DNA of 8,512 bases from an uncultured Eubacteriales bacterium. Its GTDB lineage: Bacteria > Bacillota_A > Clostridia > Oscillospirales > Oscillospiraceae. A program made the position numbers and the translations under genes. Position 1 is the first letter of the stretch. Each line of letters starts with the position of its first letter. This document shows positions 6,132 through 8,512 of the stretch, one piece after another. The stretch is taken from contig CASTQR010000058.1 of NCBI GenBank assembly GCA_949451265.1, positions 1 through 8,512 of the forward strand. Reading direction: 5' to 3'. Below the pieces are notes generated by a model. It was not told the origin of the DNA. It searched no databases and was given only the letters and a program-made list of their open reading frames with translations.

Positions 6132-6180
6132 TACCACTCTAAAATTCATGACCTGTTCATATTTATCTGATAAGGTACTG
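6131..6180 (+). promoter_or_regulatory. AT-rich putative promoter region of the Clp ATPase gene
   Basis: The 157-base gap between cvpA and the Clp gene contains the most AT-rich stretch in the window (about 6131-6175). A weak sigma-A-like pair is TTCATG (6145-6150) and GATAAG (6169-6174), spaced by 18 bases, with a TG just before the -10 (6168-6169). The match is poor (three and four of six positions). Location and base composition, more than the hexamers, support a promoter. I see no paired CtsR or HrcA operator. Confidence 0.3.
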
Positions 6181-6232
6181 CAAAACTGCGAGTACCCCGC
6201 GAGAACCCGTTGGGTCCGAAAGGAGCGATATC

Positions 6233-8512
6233 ATGCGGCCAACCATGTGCACCCGCTGCCAGAAGAACGTGGCGGTGGTCTTTATAACGAAAATTGAGGG
6301 CGGCGAGACCAAGAACGAGGGCCTGTGCCTGAAGTGCGCCCGGGAGCTGGGCATCAAGCCGGTGGACGATATGATGAAGAAGATGGGCATTTCCGATGAG
6401 GATCTGGAGTCCATCTCCACCGAGATGATGTCCGCCTTCGGCGGCGCGGAGGAGCCGGAGGGCCTCACCCCCGCCGGGGAGGACGGCGACAGCGCCGACG
6501 ACGACGAGGAGGACGAGGGCCGCACCGCCACCTTCCCCTTCCTGAGCAAGCTGTTCGGCGGCTCGTCGGACAGCGGCCCCGACCGGGACCCCGTCCAGCG
6601 GGGGGGCGCCGCCAAGGAGGACAAGACCGCCAAAAACGACCGGAACCAGTCCGCCAAGCGGAAGTTCCTGGAGAACTACTGCATCTCCCTGTCCCGGAAG
6701 GCCCAGGAGGGCGGGCTGGACCGGATCGTGGGCCGCTCCAACGAGATCGAGCGCACCATCCAGATTTTGAACCGGCGGCAGAAAAACAACCCCTGCCTCA
6801 TCGGGGATCCCGGCGTGGGCAAGACCGCCATCGCCGAGGGGCTGGCCCAGCGCATCTGCGACCGGGAGGTGCCCTACAAGCTGCTGGACAAGGAGGTCTA
6901 TCTGCTGGACCTCACCGCCCTGGTGGCGGGCACCCAGTTCCGGGGCCAGTTCGAGAGCCGCATGAAGGGCCTCATCGACGAGGTGAAGAAGCTGGGGAAC
7001 ATCATCCTGGTCATCGACGAGGTCCACTCCATCGTGGGCGCGGGGGACGCGGAGGGCTCCATGAACGCCGCCAACATCCTCAAGCCCGCCCTGAGCCGGG
7101 GGGAGATCCAGGTCATCGGCGCCACCACCCTGACGGAGTACCGCAAGTACATCGAGAAGGACTCCGCCCTGGAGCGCCGGTTCCAGCCCGTGGTGGTGGA
7201 GGAGCCCTCCATTGAGGACTCCGTGGAGATTCTGAAGGGCATCGCCCCCTACTACGAGTCCTTCCACCACGTGACCATCAGCCCGGACATCTGCCGGCAG
7301 GCCGTCACCATGAGCGAGCGGTACATCACCGACCGCTACCTGCCTGACAAGGCCATCGACCTCATCGACGAGGCGTCCTCCGACGTGAACCTCCACAACA
7401 AGGAGCTGGCCCGGATGGCGGAGATCGACAAGGAGCTGGCGGACTACGCCAAGGAGATGGAGGTGGTTCTCGCCTCCACCGGGGCCCAGAACGACCCCAG
7501 GCTCCAGGAGCTCCAGAAGCAGGAGCAGCGCCTTAAGCGCCAGCGGGAGACCCTGGAGACCGCCGTGAGCCGGGACGATGCCGAGGCCCCCAACCGGGAG
7601 GATCCCGCCTTCCAGGAGCGGCAGGAAAACCGGAAAAAGCAGATCGCGGAGCTCACCGGCAAGCTGGCCGTTGTCACCGCCGACAAGGAGGCGGTGCAGT
7701 CCGCCGCCAACGAGAAGGCCTACCAGCGCTTGGCCGAGCTGAAAAGCCGCCAGGCCCAGCTCACCGGCGAGCGGGAGACGCTGGCCGCCAAGGGGGATCC
7801 CCCGCTGACCGCCGCCCATCTGGCCAAGGTCATCGAGCTGTGGACAAAGATCCCCGCCACCTCCATCCAGGAGCAGGAGTTTGAGCGGCTGGCCAAGCTG
7901 GACCAGCGCCTCAAGGAGCATATCGTGGGCCAGGACGACGCGGTGAACGCCGTGTCCAACGCCATCCGCCGGGGGCGGGTGGGCATCGCCGCCAAGCACA
8001 AGCCGGTGAGCTTTATCTTCGTGGGCTCCACCGGCGTGGGCAAGACGGAGCTGGTGAAGCGGCTGGCCGCAGATTTGTTCTCCTCGCCGGAATCCCTGAT
8101 CCGGCTGGACATGAGCGAGTTTATGGAAAAGCACTCCGTGTCCCGGATCATCGGCTCCCCGCCGGGGTACGTGGGCTATGACGACGCGGGCCAGCTCACC
8201 GAGAAGATCCGCCGCAAGCCCTACTGCGTGGTGCTGTTCGACGAGATCGAGAAGGCCCACCCCGACGTGCTGAACGTGCTGCTGCAAATCCTGGACGACG
8301 GGCACATCTCCGACGCCCACGGCAAGGTGGTCAATTTTGAGAACACCGTCATCGTCATGACCTCCAACGCGGGCAGCGACGTGAAGGGCGGCTCCCTGGG
8401 TTTCGACCGCTCCGCCAACCAGCTGGGCAGGGAGAAGGCCATGAAGGGGCTGGAAAGCTTCCTGCGGCCCGAGTTCATCAACCGGGTGGACGAGATCGTC
8501 TACTTCAACCAG
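6233..8512 (+). CDS. ATP-dependent Clp protease ATP-binding subunit, ClpC/ClpE type, 3' truncated
   Basis: The first 760 codons of an HSP100 AAA+ unfoldase that would feed substrates to ClpP or remodel aggregates; the stop codon is beyond the window. The N-terminus has CTRC (C6, C9) and CLKC (C32, C35), a four-cysteine zinc finger like that of ClpE, with no room for the usual double Clp N-domain. An acidic linker follows (about residues 70-97). Domain 1 has Walker A GDPGVGKT (191-198), Walker B with D262-E263, and the arginine-finger region ALERRF. A charged coiled-coil middle region spans about 382-536. Domain 2 has Walker A GSTGVGKT (598-605), Walker B D670-E671, and sensor N712 in MTSNAG. 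The tripeptide LGF (722-724) sits where ClpP-docking loops occur, which argues for partnership with ClpP and against a ClpB-type disaggregase. The ATG at 6233 lies seven bases after AAAGGAG (6219-6225). The zinc finger favours ClpE, but genome databases often call such proteins ClpC, so no symbol is given. Confidence 0.93.
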   Translation, partial: MRPTMCTRCQKNVAVVFITKIEGGETKNEGLCLKCARELGIKPVDDMMKKMGISDEDLESISTEMMSAFGGAEEPEGLTPAGEDGDSADDDEEDEGRTATFPFLSKLFGGSSDSGPDRDPVQRGGAAKEDKTAKNDRNQSAKRKFLENYCISLSRKAQEGGLDRIVGRSNEIERTIQILNRRQKNNPCLIGDPGVGKTAIAEGLAQRICDREVPYKLLDKEVYLLDLTALVAGTQFRGQFESRMKGLIDEVKKLGNIILVIDEVHSIVGAGDAEGSMNAANILKPALSRGEIQVIGATTLTEYRKYIEKDSALERRFQPVVVEEPSIEDSVEILKGIAPYYESFHHVTISPDICRQAVTMSERYITDRYLPDKAIDLIDEASSDVNLHNKELARMAEIDKELADYAKEMEVVLASTGAQNDPRLQELQKQEQRLKRQRETLETAVSRDDAEAPNREDPAFQERQENRKKQIAELTGKLAVVTADKEAVQSAANEKAYQRLAELKSRQAQLTGERETLAAKGDPPLTAAHLAKVIELWTKIPATSIQEQEFERLAKLDQRLKEHIVGQDDAVNAVSNAIRRGRVGIAAKHKPVSFIFVGSTGVGKTELVKRLAADLFSSPESLIRLDMSEFMEKHSVSRIIGSPPGYVGYDDAGQLTEKIRRKPYCVVLFDEIEKAHPDVLNVLLQILDDGHISDAHGKVVNFENTVIVMTSNAGSDVKGGSLGFDRSANQLGREKAMKGLESFLRPEFINRVDEIVYFNQ

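Noticed and set aside
6131..6157. TTACCACTC (6131-6139) resembles the left arm of the HrcA operator CIRCE (TTAGCACTC)
   Set aside because: The required right arm GAGTGCTAA is absent nine bases later; the sequence there is TGACCTGTT. One near-matching half site is not enough.
6145..6160. ATGACC as a possible CtsR half-site before the Clp gene
   Set aside because: CtsR operators need two tandem heptads (GGTCAAA-type) in proper spacing. No second copy is present on either strand here.
6245..6247. A second ATG as the start of the Clp protein, just before the first zinc-finger cysteine
   Set aside because: It would lie about 19 bases from the AAAGGAG site, too far. The ATG at 6233 has a seven-base spacer.
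6146..8320. A very long open frame on the minus strand opposite the Clp gene (about 724 codons)
   Set aside because: It lies wholly opposite an unmistakable AAA+ gene. Its translation is low-complexity, rich in Gly, Leu, His and Val, as expected when the complement of GC-rich codons lacks stops. No ribosome binding site or domain is visible.

Overview
The window looks like chromosomal DNA from a GC-rich Firmicute. The most likely group is the Clostridia, in the Oscillospiraceae/Ruminococcaceae area (Flavonifractor- or Oscillibacter-like). This rests on strong AAGGAGG-type ribosome binding sites, GC-rich codon third positions, the Firmicute order ecfA1-ecfA2-ecfT-truA, a DUF5711-like protein next to a CvpA protein, and a Clp ATPase whose usual N-terminal domain is replaced by a CxxC zinc finger. 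The taxonomic call is inference; no rRNA gene is present to test it.

All eight genes lie on the + strand. Region 1 (1-2829) is the shared energising module of an ECF vitamin/metal transporter: the 3' end of ecfA1, then ecfA2 and ecfT. A GNAT acetyltransferase gene (622-1128) is wedged between the two ATPase genes and is clearly less GC-rich than they are. Region 2 (2920-4118) holds truA (tRNA pseudouridine synthase) and a second GNAT acetyltransferase that overlaps truA by four bases. Region 3 (4132-6075) encodes two membrane proteins: a single-pass protein with a predicted extracytoplasmic beta-propeller (DUF5711-like) and a CvpA-family protein. Region 4 (6233-end) is the first 760 codons of a ClpC/ClpE-type HSP100 ATPase, cut by the window edge.

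From ecfA1 to cvpA the genes are 1 to 90 bases apart or overlapping, so they could be read as one or two transcripts. The 157-base gap before the Clp gene contains an AT-rich stretch and is the best place for a separate promoter. The jobs are mostly housekeeping: nutrient import, tRNA modification and protein quality control.

I found no mobile element, CRISPR array, tRNA or rRNA gene, and no convincing undescribed system. The points most worth a second look are the acetyltransferase inserted in the ECF operon, the DUF5711-CvpA-Clp neighbourhood, the domain layout of the Clp ATPase, and several possible RNA hairpins near ribosome binding sites.
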